5,019 nucleotides of DNA from JANOYJ01 sp031373225 (GTDB lineage Bacteria > Pseudomonadota > Alphaproteobacteria > Rhizobiales > Rhizobiaceae). The position numbers and the translations under genes are program-made. The notes beneath the pieces are model-generated. The model did no database searches. It was not told the origin of the DNA and worked only from the letters and a program-made list of their open reading frames with translations. Location of the stretch: NCBI GenBank assembly GCA_031373225.1, contig JANMMM010000023.1, positions 1 to 5,019 on the forward strand, read 5' to 3'. Positions within the stretch are counted from its first letter, which is position 1. Each line of letters starts with the position of its first letter. Shown piece by piece: positions 4,316 to 5,019 of this stretch.

Positions 4316-5019
4316 ATGATCCAGAAGAACTGGCAAGATCTGATCAAGCCAAACAAGGTTGAATTCCAGGCAGGCAGCGCCCGGACAAAGGCGACGCTGA
4401 TCGCCGAGCCGCTGGAGCGCGGCTTCGGCCTGACGCTCGGCAACGCGCTGCGCCGCGTGCTCCTGTCATCGCTGCGCGGCGCGGCGATCACCGCTGTGCA
4501 GATTGATGGCGTTTTGCACGAATTCTCGTCGATCGCCGGCGTGCGTGAAGACGTGACCGACATTATCTTGAACGTCAAAGAAATCGCCATCCGCATGGAA
4601 GGCGATGGTCCCAAGCGAATGGTCGTGCGCAAAGCTGGACCCGGCACGGTCACAGCCGGCGACATCCAGACAGTGGGCGATGTTGAAATCCTCAATCCGG
4701 ACCATGTCATCTGCACGCTGGACGACGCCGCTGAAATCCGTATGGAATTCACCGTCAACACCGGCAAGGGCTATGTCGCAGCAGACCGCAACCGCTCGGA
4801 AGACGCGCCGATTGGCCTGATCCCGGTGGACAGCCTGTATTCGCCGGTCAAGAAAGTCTCTTACAAAGTTGAGAACACCCGCGAGGGCCAGTATCTCGAC
4901 TATGACAAGCTCACGATGACGATTGAGACCAACGGCTCGATCTCGGGCGAAGATTCAATCGCCTATGCCGCCCGCATTCTGCAGGATCAGCTGGCGATTT
5001 TCGTCAATTTCGACGAGCC
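4316..5019 (+). CDS. rpoA: RNA polymerase alpha subunit, 5' part (continues past window)
   Basis: Alpha subunit of RNA polymerase, which dimerises to start core-enzyme assembly and contacts upstream promoter DNA and activators through its C-terminal domain. The frame stays open to the window end: 234 complete codons plus two bases. It covers essentially the whole N-terminal dimerisation/assembly domain, while the C-terminal DNA-binding domain lies outside. It starts MIQKNWQDLIKPNKVEF, typical of Alphaproteobacteria. The alpha signature follows: EPLERGFGLTLGNALRRVLL (31-50), with the arginine pair 46-47 in the region needed for beta-subunit binding. Downstream are AVQIDGVLHEFSSIAGVRED and VTAGDIQ. 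The later part reads DAPIGLIPVDSLYSPVKKVS, then DYDKLTMTIETNGSISGEDS, then AARILQDQLAIFVNF. The start is supported by a modest GGAAAG at 4302-4307. rplQ would be expected next, beyond the window. Confidence 0.98.
   Translation, partial: MIQKNWQDLIKPNKVEFQAGSARTKATLIAEPLERGFGLTLGNALRRVLLSSLRGAAITAVQIDGVLHEFSSIAGVREDVTDIILNVKEIAIRMEGDGPKRMVVRKAGPGTVTAGDIQTVGDVEILNPDHVICTLDDAAEIRMEFTVNTGKGYVAADRNRSEDAPIGLIPVDSLYSPVKKVSYKVENTREGQYLDYDKLTMTIETNGSISGEDSIAYAARILQDQLAIFVNFDE

Noticed and set aside
4150..4767. 205-codon antisense reading frame across the end of rpsK and rpoA
   Set aside because: Serine-rich mirror of conserved rpoA codons; no plausible ribosome site or domain.
1..5019. CRISPR arrays, insertion sequences, tRNA genes, integration sites
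   Set aside because: No spaced direct repeats, transposase frames, terminal repeats or tRNA-like folds were seen; the sequence is almost entirely conserved housekeeping genes.

Overview
The window is a stretch of the chromosomal spc and alpha ribosomal-protein gene clusters of an alphaproteobacterium. All eight genes are on the + strand, in the order rpsE (3' part), rpmD, rplO, secY, adk, rpsM, rpsK, rpoA (5' part). A full-length adenylate kinase gene sits directly between secY and rpsM, rpmJ is absent there, and rpsD is absent between rpsK and rpoA. This arrangement is typical of Alphaproteobacteria and differs from E. coli. Protein details point the same way: an adenylate kinase with the short lid, RpoA beginning MIQKNWQDLIKPNK, and S13 ending KGPAKAIAGKKK. 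From remembered sequences the closest resemblance is to Rhizobiales/Hyphomicrobiales, but order-level placement is tentative.

Layout. Positions 1-1138 hold the end of the spc ribosomal genes, tightly packed with gaps of 21 and 19 bases and good Shine-Dalgarno sites. A 102-base gap with a GC-rich hairpin separates rplO from secY. secY and adk overlap by four bases (ATGA). After adk comes the largest gap (3163-3345). It holds a weak terminator-like hairpin, a good sigma70-type promoter candidate overlapped by an inverted repeat, and a leader of about 120 bases rich in alternative stem-loops. This probably begins a separately expressed alpha operon, rpsM-rpsK-rpoA, presumably continuing into rplQ outside the window. 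Gaps of 116 and 95 bases follow rpsM and rpsK. The first contains a strong hairpin with a T-run and the second contains smaller repeats and a stem-loop.

Functionally, the genes supply small-subunit proteins S5, S13 and S11, large-subunit proteins L30 and L15, the SecY channel through which ribosome-made membrane and secreted proteins pass, adenylate kinase for nucleotide balance, and the RNA polymerase alpha subunit. All reading frames look intact with expected lengths and motifs. I see no mobile elements, tRNA or rRNA genes, CRISPR arrays or foreign genes. I found no new biological system. The only parts not explained by standard genes are the structured intergenic regions, above all the one upstream of rpsM.
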